This document shows positions 34,780 through 48,500 of a DNA stretch of 64,000 bases, one piece after another. How positions within the stretch are numbered: position 1 is the stretch's first letter; every line of letters begins with the position of its first letter. The position numbers were made by a program, and so were the translations under genes. The notes below the pieces were generated by a model, which had not been told where the DNA came from, ran no database searches, and saw only the letters and a program-made list of their open reading frames with translations. This DNA is from Phycomyces nitens (lineage: Eukaryota > Mucoromycota > Mucoromycetes > Mucorales > Phycomycetaceae): assembly GCA_022702545.1 (NCBI GenBank), contig JAHRBC010000003.1, positions 6,634,001-6,698,000 on the forward strand, in the 5' to 3' direction.

Positions 34780-37066
34780 CCTCTCATAATTACATGGCCT
34801 TTTAATGCTTGCTATCCATCCCTCTCATTCTTACTTTTTAAGCCCGCCATCTTTAGAATGTATCAATCAAAACGCAACTAAAGGCGAAAGAAAGACCTAA
34901 TCGGAGATTAGTATTCTGGCAACCAAAGCCGCGACGTCATTTCAGTTTGATTGCAGAAAAAAAAAACAAGTGTTCTTTTCAACTCTTCTTTTATATATGT
35001 CTTATGGCCATAACATTTCATAATCAACTCTTTCTAATGGCTTTTATTGTCTTGAATACTTGGTCTATCCTTTGACAACAGTAGTCTCTAGTCTTGCTAT
35101 GATGTTTATCTAGGGTTCATTGTCTTAAGACAGCAAATTATTCTCAAGACCACCAAGAAAACAATACTAGACAAAGAAATGGCCAAGGACGTTTATAAGC
35201 TAAAGCCATTAAAGATTTGTTTTTTTTTGTAGACACGATTGTCTTTATTAAACAAGGCACTCTACATTAATTAGCGGTTGTGAGGATGTATCTATGAAAA
35301 TATTAATAAAACAAAACACAGGGACACCTAAATACTAGCCAGCCAAAACCAAAGGAGTTGGGCGCTATTGGTGCATTGTATTAAATGTATAAATCTTTAA
35401 AAAATATAATAAAATTAATGGTCCCTTTACAAAAAATATATGGGTCATATTTTGTGTCCTTGCACCTTTTTGATCTATAAATTGAAGGTTATATCTACTG
35501 TGCACATTGATTTCTATCAAGCCGTTTGACACCATTCTCTTGGCTTCTAAATGATCCAAATGTCTTGTGCACCGAAAATATCAAGACATTTTGTTTCAAT
35601 GAACGGGACTTGGTCTATCCGAGTAGAAAGTATTTTAAATAGCTCTCGACTGTACAGAGCTACCCTTGTTTGGGCATTAATTACCGGAACTGCAACCCGG
35701 ACCGATACCTTGCTACCAATCCCATCTGATTTAGAGATTGTGCATGTTACTATTCGATAGGAGTCCATGTAATATTTGGAATGTCATTATAGATTTCAGT
35801 CAGGGGGACCCACGTTTCATGAGCCCCTTTCTTGGATTTTCAATAAGCTATCATATTAATAAACTATTAACTCATGTCTTTAGAAGCAATATTTTATTTA
35901 ATAAATAATGGGCTTTGGAGAAAGGTCAATTTGGCAGCATGTAATGGCATGAATTGGATTCTTGAAGAGAGGAATGGAAAAAAAAAGCCATTGTCTCTGA
36001 AATGCAGTTGTACTACATGCAAACCATTGATGAATCGAGCACAGAGATCCAGCCATGTTCCCCACAGTTATCCTAATCGTATCAATACATATATGTATCG
36101 TATTTTTTATTTTTATTTTTGGTTAGTACTATAGGGTACAAGAAAGCACAGGCAAAACTAGTTTAATGAAAATAGATATTTTATACAAATGGCTATACTC
36201 TTTCCAACAAGTTCCAGCCTATCCAGGAGTGCAATTCTACAATTTCCAATGTTGTATATATGGCTAATTATGCTAAAATGTCTAGATTCAAACCTTTTGA
36301 ATAATTGGTTTAGCCATTAATGAATTGCCAATCACTTTAACATCACATAAACAAGTATCTTTAATGATTGTGATTGTGATTGTGATTGTGATTGTGATTG
36401 TATGCTCTAGATGACTCAACTGTCGCATGTCAGGGTCATTAAATATTAACGATATTTATAAAGTAGATTTTTTAAATGTAGTACCAGTGGCTAGCTTAAC
36501 ATATTCTTGTAAAAAATAGTGCTATTCCCTGTTTATTTGGAATACAAGACTATCCACAGCCCTATATATATATTCAAATAAAGAAAGGGTAATTCTGGCG
36601 CCATTTTATTTATTAAATACAAATAACAATAACAAAAAGCCAGCCAATATTCCGGTCTTTTTTAGAAAGACAATCCTTGGCAAGAGAACGTTTTTTTCAT
36701 TTTACAGAATAGCAAGAGTTACACTGCATATACCTGTTTTCTAAGCCCTCTTTTGAATGCAGAGTTGATCTGTAGAAATGCTTATGTCCATCAAGCTTTT
36801 AAAGTATGGCGGGAGATTTCCAAAAAGACCCAGAGCAGACAAATATTTTTCAATTAGAATGATCCCAAAACTGGAAATCATTCATTTGCTGGTGTTTGTA
36901 TCTTTCAATAGTCAATATCCCCTTTTTTAAAATAATAATATATATATAATTGATGTAATTATCTATCTTTAGAATATTCATAATCGAAACAAAAAACAAT
37001 AGACTATCCCCATAGATCCATTTGTGTATTTGTTTTATGGTCGTTTGGGAATAAAGTTGTGAAAAT
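34780..37066. other. Intergenic, AT-rich; possible decayed element near 35.5-35.8 kb
   Basis: Upstream of VPS55 and the 3' flank of the PalI-like gene. A stretch at 35540-35830 is less AT-rich and open on both strands (about 70 codons each), perhaps an old transposon remnant, but I recognise no motif. A perfect hexamer repeat (GATTGT)x6 lies at 36366-36401. No gene is supported. Confidence 0.4.
36366..36401. repeat. (GATTGT)6 hexanucleotide tandem repeat
   Basis: Six perfect tandem copies of GATTGT, seen directly. The repeat is isolated in intergenic DNA and is not at a chromosome end in this window. Confidence 0.9.
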
Positions 37067-38961
37067 CTATTCAAAGGACGACCCATTCTTTAAATAAGCC
37101 CCAATTCTCTGGTCTACAATGACCTTGTTGTTCAGGGGATGCAGATACGGGTGTTCCGACGATGGGGAATATATGTCATCATTAGTTGACCTGGTCGTAT
37201 TTGTACTGGTCTTGCTGCCGTCAACTGTGCTTTCAACCGAGGCCTCTTCATGGGCAGTCAATTCCAAACTATCGCTGCGTCTTCGCTGATGGCCAGAAAC
37301 CAGTCCAGAGTTGATCATTCCACTGCTGTTGCTTACTATAGGCGAATCGCCAAGACCAGAGCTGTACATTGATCTGCCTGGTGTATAGTATGCCGAGGAA
37401 TTGGTCGAGTCCTTGCTGTCCTGTCGACGCGATTTGTTCTTTAGACCCGACGTAATAAATGATGAATCTGAAACGGTGCGATGGGCTTGGTGCAGGGTAT
37501 CCTCAGACGTAAAGTATGAAGAATTGCGTGAGGTCCGCAAGGGGTCATTAGCACCAAAGGTATTATTCGATGCACGACTCGGTGGCCTTGGTTCTTTCCG
37601 GGTCTGTCGCGTACGCGCAAAGGGACGGTCGGGTGGGACGAGATCTTGGTCATCCTCAATTGAGTAGGATGTGTCGTAACGTGTCGATGACAGGTTCTGG
37701 GCCCGTTGTTTTGGTGAAAGATCGGGAGAGTGTTTGTTTGCCGATACAGGTCTCCGGTTAGAGGTCGCACTGGAGCTGCCTGCTGCGTATTGATTGCGCG
37801 GTAGACGCTCGTTTGAACGAGCGCTTTGGTGTTTGTAAGAGGGATCGCCGCTTGGCGTGTATTGGGCAACTGGAGGCGGAGGCCGTAAGGTAGGGTTGCT
37901 AAAGCGCTCGTAATTGGTTTCTGGCTGGTCATTTTCATAGTATGCTTTGGCATCTCTTGAATAATCACGTCTAGGGGATTCCAGCTTCTCGAGTCTTGTA
38001 ACATCTCTCCACACGTCCAGTACGTCATGGTCTTGTTGATGGACCATCTGGCGAGGTGAACTAGCAGACGGTGAACTAGCAGCTAGCCGTTTGTGTACCA
38101 ATGGTTTACGGTACACAGGACTATCTTGTGTTAATTTCTCGGACAAGGAATCCATATGATTCTTCTCTGCGTTGGATCTAATTGCAGACAGAGTCCAGAA
38201 TAAGCAAGACAGAAATCCTAATCCAATGGCAATAGCCAGCAGAATGACTTCAAATTGTAATGAGTAACTATTGCATCTGAGGTCAGTGTCTTGTGATTCA
38301 TAGAGAAGAGTGCAGCCCTGGATGATCTTCTTGGTCCAGTCAGTGTAAGTGGACCCAAACGGTATGGCCACCAGAATCACACTCACAAAGGCTAGACCAG
38401 CAATGATAAACGAAATTAAGCGGCTGGTGGAACGTCGGTAGGACCACACAGAGAGAATAAAAGAGGCCATAATTGCAATGGCTCCCATAACGAGTGGGAC
38501 AACTCGGATATATGATGTTGAAGGATGGGTATCTTTGCGGTCAATGGCCAATAAATCGACTGCATAGGTATTATTCTGATTCGCCAGCGAAATCATCTTT
38601 AGAGCATCTAATGAAGGAAAATAAGTATCAAGGATTAAACCATGGTTCTCTATTGATATTTACCAAGCTCGTAGTTCAGTCTGGTGGGGGTGCAGGTACA
38701 GTTACGGGCATATATGAGGCATTGCCTCCAGAGCCCAAGACTAATTTTATCTGGAGTTGCGTCGAGCAAAGATATATTTCGAGACAAGGCCACTTCAAAA
38801 AAGGACATGGTTGTGTGGAGAGAGCAATTGTCTGTTTGGGATGTTTCCACCCAACTTCCTGCTATCAAGGCTATTGCGGTCACCAAGACAAGAAGCATGC
38901 GGGCGGTTGGGAATACGGTCTTGTAGAAGAATCCCCCATAGGAGTTTTGGTATGTTGGCAT
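37067..38961 (-). CDS. PalI/Rim9/Sur7-family claudin-like membrane protein with long cytosolic tail
   Basis: Two exons, 38664-38961 and 37067-38607 (56-nt intron), 612 aa. The start is ATG 38961 (MPTYQNSYGG); an upstream frame begins at a non-ATG codon. A first membrane span (MLLVLVTAIALIAGSWV) is followed by an extracellular loop with the claudin-like GLWRQCLIYARNCTC (GLWxxC). Three more spans follow (VVPLVMGAIAIMASFILSVW, SFIIAGLAFVSVILVAI, VILLAIAIGLGFLSCLFW). The last ~400 residues are a hydrophilic Ser/Arg/Pro-rich tail. This four-span plus long-tail layout fits PalI (ambient-pH sensing scaffold) better than short Rim9 or Sur7 (eisosome). Which role applies here cannot be told from sequence. 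Confidence 0.8.
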
Positions 38962-39314
38962 TAGATTAAGAGGTAAAAGAGACAATTTAAATCAAAAGTG
39001 AAATTTCATTAATATTTATTTACACAAATTTATCAAACAAAACAGCGCATACTCGCCAGCAATAATATTTTTCTTTGCTCCATTTTAAAAAAATAAAAAA
39101 AACTAATGTATTTTATCAGGTACACAAGGGCCATGTTATAGTGATCTACGCCGTCCCTTCATTATATATATATACACAGGTATGATCATTTTACCGTTCA
39201 ATATTTCTTGACTAGGAAGCACTTCACGTTTAATATTACCTATTCAAAAAAAGAAATCTATTTTATAGTAATACCAAAAGGCAATAAAGACAATAGTAAT
39301 AAAATGGGTTGTTC
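38962..39314. other. Intergenic, AT-rich, nothing recognised
   Basis: Promoter side of the PalI-like gene and 3' flank of the calmodulin-like gene. Very AT-rich, with a short (AT)n at about 39163-39176. Confidence 0.5.
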
Positions 39315-39908
39315 CTATTGTGCTTCGTCCTTGGGCATCATGTTCTTGAACTCCTCAAAGTCAATAAACCCATCCTTGTTTAAATCAGCATCGTCCATCA
39401 TGTTCTTGATTTCCGTGGCTGACAGTTTCTCTCCAAGCTTTGTCATGACTTCCTCCAACTCATCATAGCTGATCATACCATCCTGGTTTTTATCAAATGC
39501 CTTGAAGACTTCTCGCAGCTCATCTTCCTCGTGAAAGCTCGGTTCCCGCATGGTGGAGGACCGGCTGTTGGCAACCGACCTGCTCAAAGGACTGGCCTTG
39601 ACTTCTTCAGGAGGCATATGGCGTGTCATGGCAACCACAAATTCATCAAAATCAATCAAACCATCCTTATTACTATCGACAGCCAAGATAATCGATTGAA
39701 TCTTGTCCTTTTGGCTCGCAATACCGAGACTCTTCAAGATCTCGGCAAATTCCTCGCTGGCAATGGCACCGTCATTGTTGCGGTCATAAAGGCTAAAGGC
39801 TAATTGCCAATGTCAGTTGAGCATTAAGTACATCCAGATTTAATTACCTTGCTTGAGAGCAGAAAGCTCTTCGGCATTGAGGGGGGTTGGGGTTCTGTTA
39901 GGGGCCAT
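39315..39908 (-). CDS. Calmodulin-like four-EF-hand protein with extended linker
   Basis: Two exons, 39848-39908 and 39315-39799, 181 aa. Four canonical EF-hand loops start at Asp26 (DRNNDGAIASEE), Asp62 (DSNKDGLIDFDE), Asp123 (DKNQDGMISYDE) and Asp159 (DLNKDGFIDFEE), all with acidic residues at the coordinating positions. Calmodulin itself is ~149 aa. This protein has a ~30-residue Ser/Pro-rich insertion in the central linker (residues ~83-110, including ASPLSRSVANSRSS) and a threonine/proline N-terminus. So it is a calmodulin-like or centrin-like sensor and not the main calmodulin. Targets are unknown. Confidence 0.9.
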
Positions 39909-41266
39909 GGTTTCAAAGAATAGTAAGAGTAATAAGAATAAGAAATAGAAATTCCAAAGTGACGTACAGTTAAAGCTATTCAACCTTGAGAAATTCTATT
40001 CAAAGGCCGTTGGGCAAATCGCAAGCATCCGTGGGTGACAGCAAAATATATATAAATACATATTTGAAAATAGTTTAATGGTTTATTGCTATACAGTACA
40101 TTTGATGTCTTGGCAATTTCTTTTTAGAAAACAAGCAATTCGATAAAACAAGTCTAATAAGTCCCCTCTTGTAGCCAAATCATTCCAAAATGGAGCTGTA
40201 TTCAAAGGAGTCCTTTTTGTCTCTTTTAAAAATATCAACTAGGCCAAAACAGACGGTGACAATGGCAAGCGTTAGAGAGCAAATAGTTTACATGATATAT
40301 ATTCAAAGAGAGAGAGAAATAGAGATAGTTTTATTACATTTATCCAAGTCCACAATCAATCTTTTTGCCCATGCAATAAAGATAGAGTTAATTTCGGAAT
40401 CTAAACAAATTGTATAATAGCCATGTCAATAATATGCAATGGCCATTATTCTTTGGCATCTTTATAGATCTTGGCATAAAACAATGTCAATTAGGCGTAT
40501 TCTTTTGTTCGAGTGCATTTGGTCTTTGACGAATATATAATAGAGCAAAAATAAGGAATTAAGTTGCTTTATTTTATCTAGTATATAATAACTGCAACTG
40601 TTTAAACAACGCGACGTTTGTTTAATTTTATATCGATTTATATTCTCACTACAAACCGTTTTGTCAGAAAATATAATTTAAACCGTAGCCTTGGATGCTT
40701 AATATAACATTCTTTATAATAAACACAATGTCCCCTCGCTCTCCAAGGGAGGAGGGGGAACGTACTTGCTATTATGCCAAGAGGCAATATCTGGACCCTT
40801 TGCAGAGATATTAACCATGGTTGCTTGGCCATGGATCATTAAAACACTCTGAAATAATGAAATCTTGCTACTATAAGAAACATTGTAGCAATACTTTGTA
40901 ATATCAATTTTGGTCTTTTTTATTCTTATGTCCTTTTAAAACTATAAGCCGATTTGCATGCCAATATAAATAAAAAATAATCGTAAAAGCCCAGCGTATT
41001 ATTTCTGGTGCTCTAATTTTGCGTCATATTTTTACAAGGGGTACAAAATTCATTCCAATGATTTTACCTGTAATAACTACTAATACAACTGGTCTGACCA
41101 AAGCAAGATTGTTGATCAAAATATATACTGATCGAGTTTTATAATCATAGAATACAATCTTGACCAAAACCAAAACCAACACAAGCCATCATCTTTACAA
41201 AATTACAATATGAAAAAAGTGTGTTTATGTTTTTTTTATTAAGATAAAAAAATAACATGTTCCAAT
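39909..41266. other. Intergenic, AT-rich, no supported gene
   Basis: Upstream of the calmodulin-like gene and downstream of RPS2. Contains a purine run (GAGAGAGAGA) at about 40308 and a GC-rich spot (about 40730-40760). The frames of 64-75 codons found here lack support. Confidence 0.5.
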
Positions 41267-41762
41267 TTACTTTCTCTGCTTCTGGGACAAGAAATCAGTG
41301 AACTCCTGGTAAGGGACCTTGGAGAACTCGGTCTCTTCCCAAAGGTCGGGAGTCAAGAAACCGTAGGTGTTACCAATGGCAGCAAAGGTAGCCTTGACAA
41401 AGTTACCGAGAGTACGGGTAGAACCACGGGAAGTAGTGTAGCAATCGGTGATACCAGCCAACTGGAGAACCTTCTTGGGGGTAGGGGCAGCGACGATACC
41501 AGTACCACGGGGGGCAGGGACGAGACGGCACAAGGCGGAACCGCACTTACCAGTAACCTTGCAGGGAACGGTGTGGGGCTCACCAAGAGCAGATCCCCAG
41601 TAACCACGACGGACAGGGATGATGGAAAGCTTGGCAAGGATAATGGCACCACGGATGGAGGTAGCGACTTCCTTGGAGCACTTGACACCAAGACCGACGT
41701 GACCATCGTGATCACCAATAACAACAAAGGCCTTGAAGCGGGTACGCTGACCAGCACGGGTC

Positions 41763-41794
<32 letters not shown>

Positions 41795-42153
41795 ATCCTT
41801 CAAGTTGCTGAGGAAGAAATCGACAATCTGGTACTCCTTGATGGGGAGGGAGAAGAGGTAGATCTCCTCGATGGACTTGATCTTGCCAGCCTTGACAAGA
41901 CGGCCGAGCTTGGTAACGGGAACCCTGAAATGAAAAAGTTAGTACCTATTGACATGTTGATTGTAATGCCTTACCACTCGGTCTTCTCATCACCACGACG
42001 ACCACCACGTCCACGGGCACCACCGCGACCACCACGTCCACGAGCGCCACCACGTCCAAATCCTCCGCGTCCTGTGCAATGGACATGGTGTGAGGGCCAT
42101 GTATGGGATGGGCTTGAAGATTACTTACTATCGGCCGGTGCAGTGTCAGCCAT
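41267..42153 (-). CDS. RPS2: 40S ribosomal protein uS5 (RPS2)
   Basis: Small-subunit protein of the decoding-fidelity centre (bacterial S5 homologue). Three exons: 42129-42153, 41975-42071, 41267-41924, 259 aa. An N-terminal Arg/Gly-rich segment ([17 protein letters not shown]), typical of eukaryotic uS5 and a substrate for arginine methylation, precedes [16 protein letters not shown]. Then come [80 protein letters not shown] and the C-terminal [12 protein letters not shown]. The second exon encodes almost only the RGG segment. Codon use is strongly biased, as in RPL23, which fits very high expression. The CDK gene ends 442 bp upstream. Confidence 0.97.
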
Positions 42154-42595
42154 TTGCTATAAAATTTGACAGTAATGTTTAATGATCTGCTCTTTTTTTT
42201 TAAAAAAAAATGAATCCATCCATCTATGCCTTTTATCTATACATCCGTCCATGATCGATGATCATGGCCGTATAAGACAGGCAGTATTTCTGGACATGTC
42301 TTTCTCTTTACTCACATAAAACTTTAGGTTTGAATAAAAAAGAAATTCAAAGAGGGGGAAGCCCATGGTCGCGGGCCTTGCAAGCGCCTATACCTCTCCC
42401 GACGCGGGGCTTATTCCGGCATGACTGTCACATCACCGGTCCGCACTCTATTTTCCAGTAGATTGTCTGCTCTCTTATTTATTCAAGCAATGAATTTACA
42501 TACAATGTGAGTACATACAAAAGAGGGGGGATAGGGAGGAAAGGACGTGGATGTGGAGAGGTGGAGAGGTTGAGGAGATGGCAAATATGCAAAGT
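42154..42595. other. RPS2 promoter region and 3' flank of the CDK gene
   Basis: The RPS2 upstream DNA has a T-run, a 19-bp perfect palindrome-like repeat CCATGATC-GAT-GATCATGG (42249-42267) and an unusually GC-rich patch (about 42360-42450). The patch resembles no tRNA that I can fold. No E-box or X-box like those of RPL23 is seen here. No gene is supported. Confidence 0.5.
42249..42267. promoter_or_regulatory. Inverted repeat upstream of RPS2
   Basis: Eight-base arms CCATGATC / GATCATGG flank GAT, about 100 bp before the RPS2 ATG. This is a candidate dimeric-factor site or hairpin. The repeat is seen directly; its role is unknown. Confidence 0.4.
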
Positions 42596-44111
<1,516 letters not shown>

Positions 44112-44832
44112 GCTTAATCTGCTGTGGTGAAACTCTTATGGCGACATTCAACAGGGAAAAAAGGGAGCAGTCCAGCCTAAAAAAATAATCAAATGGTACG
44201 TGCAGAAGGGGAAAAATGAATGGGATATTCAAAGACAGACTAGCTGGAAATATGTAAATGGGATTTGATCCTTGGACTGTTCTATTATTAGCAGCAAACA
44301 AGGACAGCAAAACGAGTATTTCACAATGTGTTAACATGGGTCCATTGTTTAACTGTCAGTTTCGATTATATATATATTCCCCAAACGTTTAGGAAAAAAT
44401 AATAATAATAGAGGCGTTTAAAAATCCAACTGATTCTCCACGAGTCGCTCCAAATGCGCGCGTGTTCGGTCAAAGGAATATCAATTTTCCGGGTTAATTG
44501 TTTCCGAACAAAGGAATTGTTAATATTTTTTTAGGCAATTGAATGCATTTTAACATGACACAGACATGAAGGATATTTATTTTTGCAGAATGAGAATGAA
44601 ACCAGGTTTGTATGTAGATTGAATGGTAGACCAATGAAATAAGAAATTGAAAATAACAAGAAAACGATTAAAGCATCTATAGGATAATCTACCAGGGGAG
44701 AGTTTGAGAGGAAACAATAAAGACAATTCAAGAAGAATTTGTTCATGTCGAGAGTATGTTACAGGCGTAAGGATAAAGATAAATATAGGGATAGAGGGAT
44801 AGACAAGGGGTAGATAGATTGAGGAGCAAGAA
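44112..44832. other. Intergenic: CDK promoter and 3' flank of the small Cys-rich gene
   Basis: AT-rich with an (AT)n and an (AATA)n stretch near 44370-44410. Overlapping frames on the minus strand (44531-44990) have no recognisable features. No gene is supported. Confidence 0.5.
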
Positions 44833-45174
44833 TTAGCAAGGGCAGAATTCAGTAGAGTGAGGGCCAGCACAATTGGTACACTTCTTTGTACGGAAAGTGT
44901 CTTCAGATGGAGGTGAGTTCTGGAGACCAAACAATGAGAAGTGGAGGGTGGGCATGAGGTTTGGACGAGGGAAGTTGCTAAGAACAGCACTCTCGGTCAC
45001 TACTTCGGGCTGGGGAGGATCAACGACCTTTGACTGAAAGGGTCTGGCAGGAGTGGTGTATAACTGCTGTCGTTTGAGGACTGATGAGATGGGCCCAATG
45101 CTCTTTCTGATACGATCAGGTTTGGTGGTCGAGAAGAGAGAGCCAAAGAAGGGCATTGCACAGATAATAGGCAT
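44833..45174 (-). CDS. Hypothetical 113-aa protein with C-terminal Cys/His motif
   Basis: A single-exon frame starts at ATG 45174 (MPIICAMPFFGSLF) and ends at 44833. The N-terminus is basic and Ser/Thr-rich, the middle proline-rich. The last 15 residues read CTNCAGPHSTEFCPC, a Cys-x2-Cys-x3-His-x4-Cys pattern one residue shorter than a classical zinc knuckle. Base composition is richer in G+C than the flanks, and the frame ends right after the motif, which argues for a real gene. I do not recognise the family. Metal or nucleic-acid binding is only a guess from the motif. Confidence 0.55.
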   Translation of the reverse strand: MPIICAMPFFGSLFSTTKPDRIRKSIGPISSVLKRQQLYTTPARPFQSKVVDPPQPEVVTESAVLSNFPRPNLMPTLHFSLFGLQNSPPSEDTFRTKKCTNCAGPHSTEFCPC

Positions 45175-45585
45175 GTTTGAAAAAGAAAGGCGAGAGAGTG
45201 AGAGAGAGGGCTTGGATCAATAGGCAGGTCTAAATCGAATTCTTGTAATTTATTTGAATTCACAAAATATACAGATTCAGGACCCAGTTTTCAGGCGATT
45301 CCGTCTCTACCCGGATGAATCATCCTTGTGCTTAGTAAGTGACTCTCAAAATAGCACTCCTTCCAAATATACAGGAAGCTCTTTTTCTCTCAACAGAATT
45401 TTGATGTGGGTTATGGAAAATAAGAAAGGCGTCTTTATATACTTTTTCAAAGCAAAAAAATAGTCCCCAAAAATGGAATCACATCATAAAATGTCAAAAA
45501 AAAAGTTGCGTGGTTATCAAATTCAAGTTTCGGAACGGACCAGGCTCGACACCGCTCCCCACACTCGGGTTGGCGGAGTGGCTTG
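45175..45585. other. Short intergenic region
   Basis: Promoter of the 113-aa gene and 3' flank of the phospholipase D gene. Contains a GA-rich stretch (about 45183-45212). No gene is supported. Confidence 0.5.
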
Positions 45586-48500
45586 TTAGGTATAAAGTGC
45601 CTGAGTGGCCTCGGTAATGAATGGAATCGACTCGCCTTGGAGATCAACTTCCTCAAGGAAGTGGTAGGGGAACTCAACCAGATGGCCATTGATCTTGCTG
45701 AGGTGTCCACGGACCTCGTCTACGGGCATTTCTGGGTTAAAGACATGGCCAATGTCAATCTTGGTAGGGTCAGGGTAGAACTCTTTGTATTCTTCCCATG
45801 TCTTGACATTGTCGTCGGGTACACAGTGGAAGACTTCACGGAAAGCTTCGGTGTTGACCTTGGCAGTGCTGTTCCAGAGAGAAAGTGTGGCATCGTCCAG
45901 GGGATCCATTACCTGGAGATCCTCCTCAGACTCTGTTACATCCTCCTGAGGGACAGGAAGGGGCAACATGGCAGGTACAACCTCATCGGTGGGTCTGTCG
46001 GGCAAGAGACCCAAGTGCTCTTTCCAGAGCTGGCGACGGAGAGTGGCAGCAAAGCGACTGGCCTTGTAGTCTTCACCGTTCATCTTTGAGGGGATCATGT
46101 CCTGGTCCTCGACCATCAAGGCAATCTCAGAGTCACGCTCGCCACACTGGGAACGATCATTGAGATTGGAAGAGCCCATGACAACGGTGATGTCATCGAC
46201 AATAAGAAGCTTGGCGTGGATGTAGAGTTCCTCGGACACATAGTCAGAGACTTCTTGTCTCTCGGCAGCCTCGTCTCTGGGAGCAGAGCCTTCGGTGTCA
46301 TTGACCCAGGGCTCGTCTTCAATATCATCGCCACCCTTCATGGCATCCTGGGCAATAGAGTCGTCGGCGATAAACTCGCCTTCTTCCTCCAGGCGTGCCC
46401 GAATGGCGTCAATGTCCTCCTGGTACTTTGTGCGCAACTCCTCAGCCTCCCCCTCTCCGGGAACACGTGCATAGTCAACCTCAGCCTCAACATCGGTGGC
46501 ACCCTCAGTTCCCTCTGCAAAGTCGGGGTTACCGGCATGCTTAATGAACTGTACTGTCTTGCCCTCCTCTCCTTCAGCAGCATTGGCCAACTGCTTATCT
46601 TCAGAGGTCACACCAGCCGCAGCAGCCAGGAGTTGCTCCAATTTATTGCGGTTGATACGATCATAACTTCTCAAGCTGTAGAAGCGGATATAGTCATCGG
46701 GTTCAATGCCAGCAGCCTTGAGCTTCTCGACGATACTCTTGTTACCACGGCAAATTGAGATATACTGGTAGTGCATAACAAATCTAACAGACCATGTCAA
46801 AAAAAACATAAGAAAAAACTACATTTTCACAAGGCTTCTTACCTAGCAGTGGCAGCTTCCTTTGTGGCCAAATCAGCAGGGAAGGCAGGCATCAATGGCA
46901 TCAGGACCATCACCTTGAACTTCTCACGTTCCTCGTGGGCACGGATAATACGGCTCACGATGGCAGTACCAATCTGGTTCTTGAGAACATAGTCCTTTTC
47001 ATCATCAGTAGCAGTAATGAAGAACTGGTTTTCGATATAGACAAAGTGCTTGGCTTCCTTGATCAAGTTGATGTAGGCATTCTGGATAGAGTGCTATAGG
47101 GGACAAGAAGCGGGAAAAATTTTGAGTCAATTGGAACACCAACCTGAATCGCTTGTTACCTCTGTCTCGATATCCAAACTCCATTCGCCAGCACTACGCA
47201 AGACCTGGGAACGACAAGTACCAGTGATGTTACGAGTGTGATGCTTGTACTTGCGACGCTTCTGCTTGGCAGTCAACTCATTGTCATCATTGATCTTAAA
47301 GCGCTGGTTGTTACCAAAACCACCGACGGGAGGCTGGAGGAATGGGACATTGTCCTTATCCATGGCCTTTTCATGCTTGATAAAGTTCCAACGCTCACAG
47401 AAGTGGCGCACAACATCTAGAACAGGACCACCCATCTATAGATGTAGAAATGTTATGTTATGTGTTAGGTGTGACAACATATGAGCGTGGGGGAAGACTT
47501 ACGACACACAAGGACATATCGTGCCACGGCATTCTGGGAACAACCGTCTTATCGATCAGGCGCATGTCCCACTCTTTGACTAGAGATCAATAAGAGAAAA
47601 AAACATGCGGTTAGTTACAACTGCAGTTACAGCCTTAAGGTTGACGGTTACCATTCTCAAAGTCGCGAACTCTGGCATCACTGTAATCTTGGCCTATAGA
47701 GATATATGTAAGCTTATTGTGTCTATAGAACATTTATCTTTATTCTATTTATTTATTTTATTTTTTACCTGGGAACAGTTCAAGATCATTGTCTGCGGCG
47801 TGGAAGTCAGCCAGACGATGGGTGTTGGTGTCCCAACGACTATAAAAAGCCATGTGTCAATACAAACACTTTTTATATGTATAAAGTAATTACCCAAAGC
47901 AAAGATCAATGCCACCCAAGAAAGCAATTCTGTTATCGACGACCACAAACTTTTCGTGATGAGACCAGAAGAATGTACCACCAATAGCGTGGTCAGGATG
48001 TCTAAGGACTAGAGACAAGTTCAGAAACTGCACCACCATTAAAGAAATGAATATCATGCTTACCAACAATGTTCTCATGAAGAGCCTGGAGAGTCTTCTT
48101 GGTGTGCTCACTGTCAAGGGTGAGAGCCATCTCTACTTCCTATAATTTCCCGAGTTTAGATATTATTCCACTTGTCTATACGCTTACCTTGTAAATCACA
48201 ATATAGATCTTGACACCCTCTTCGGCCTTGCGCTTCAAGAGAGCATCAACACGGTACTCGGGATATTTTGCAGGAGGTCTGCGGAGATACTAATAAAGAG
48301 CCGGAATCAGAAAAGAATAAGAGGTGGCCGAGACAAAATCACTGTTATATTCTTACCAGTTCGGGAGTCTACTCGCAAGAGATCAGTATTAGAGTACAAG
48401 AATGATTAGAGTTGTTGAGGGTTGAGAATATTGACTTACCAGCCACCAATCCTCAATGAAAATGGCTTCCTTGGCCTTTGAGATGGCCTCGGAAACAGCC

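Noticed and set aside
34835..34849. VPS55 start at MAGLK
   Set aside because: It resembles the animal N-terminus, but its donor leaves a phase that cannot be joined to the first membrane span with any acceptor I can find.
35547..35768. Overlapping ~70-codon frames on both strands as a gene
   Set aside because: Neither strand shows a motif, splice-compatible neighbours or clear coding bias; at best an old repeat remnant.
36366..36401. (GATTGT)6 as telomeric repeat
   Set aside because: It is not a TTAGGG-type unit, is short and lies between ordinary genes.
41573..42169. 198-codon plus-strand frame over RPS2
   Set aside because: Antisense to a complete, conserved ribosomal protein; the composition follows from RPS2 codon bias.
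42360..42450. GC-rich patch upstream of RPS2 as an RNA gene
   Set aside because: I could not fold a tRNA or recognise a snRNA; it may simply be promoter sequence.
46216..46758. 180-codon plus-strand frame inside phospholipase D
   Set aside because: Antisense shadow of the large last exon of phospholipase D.
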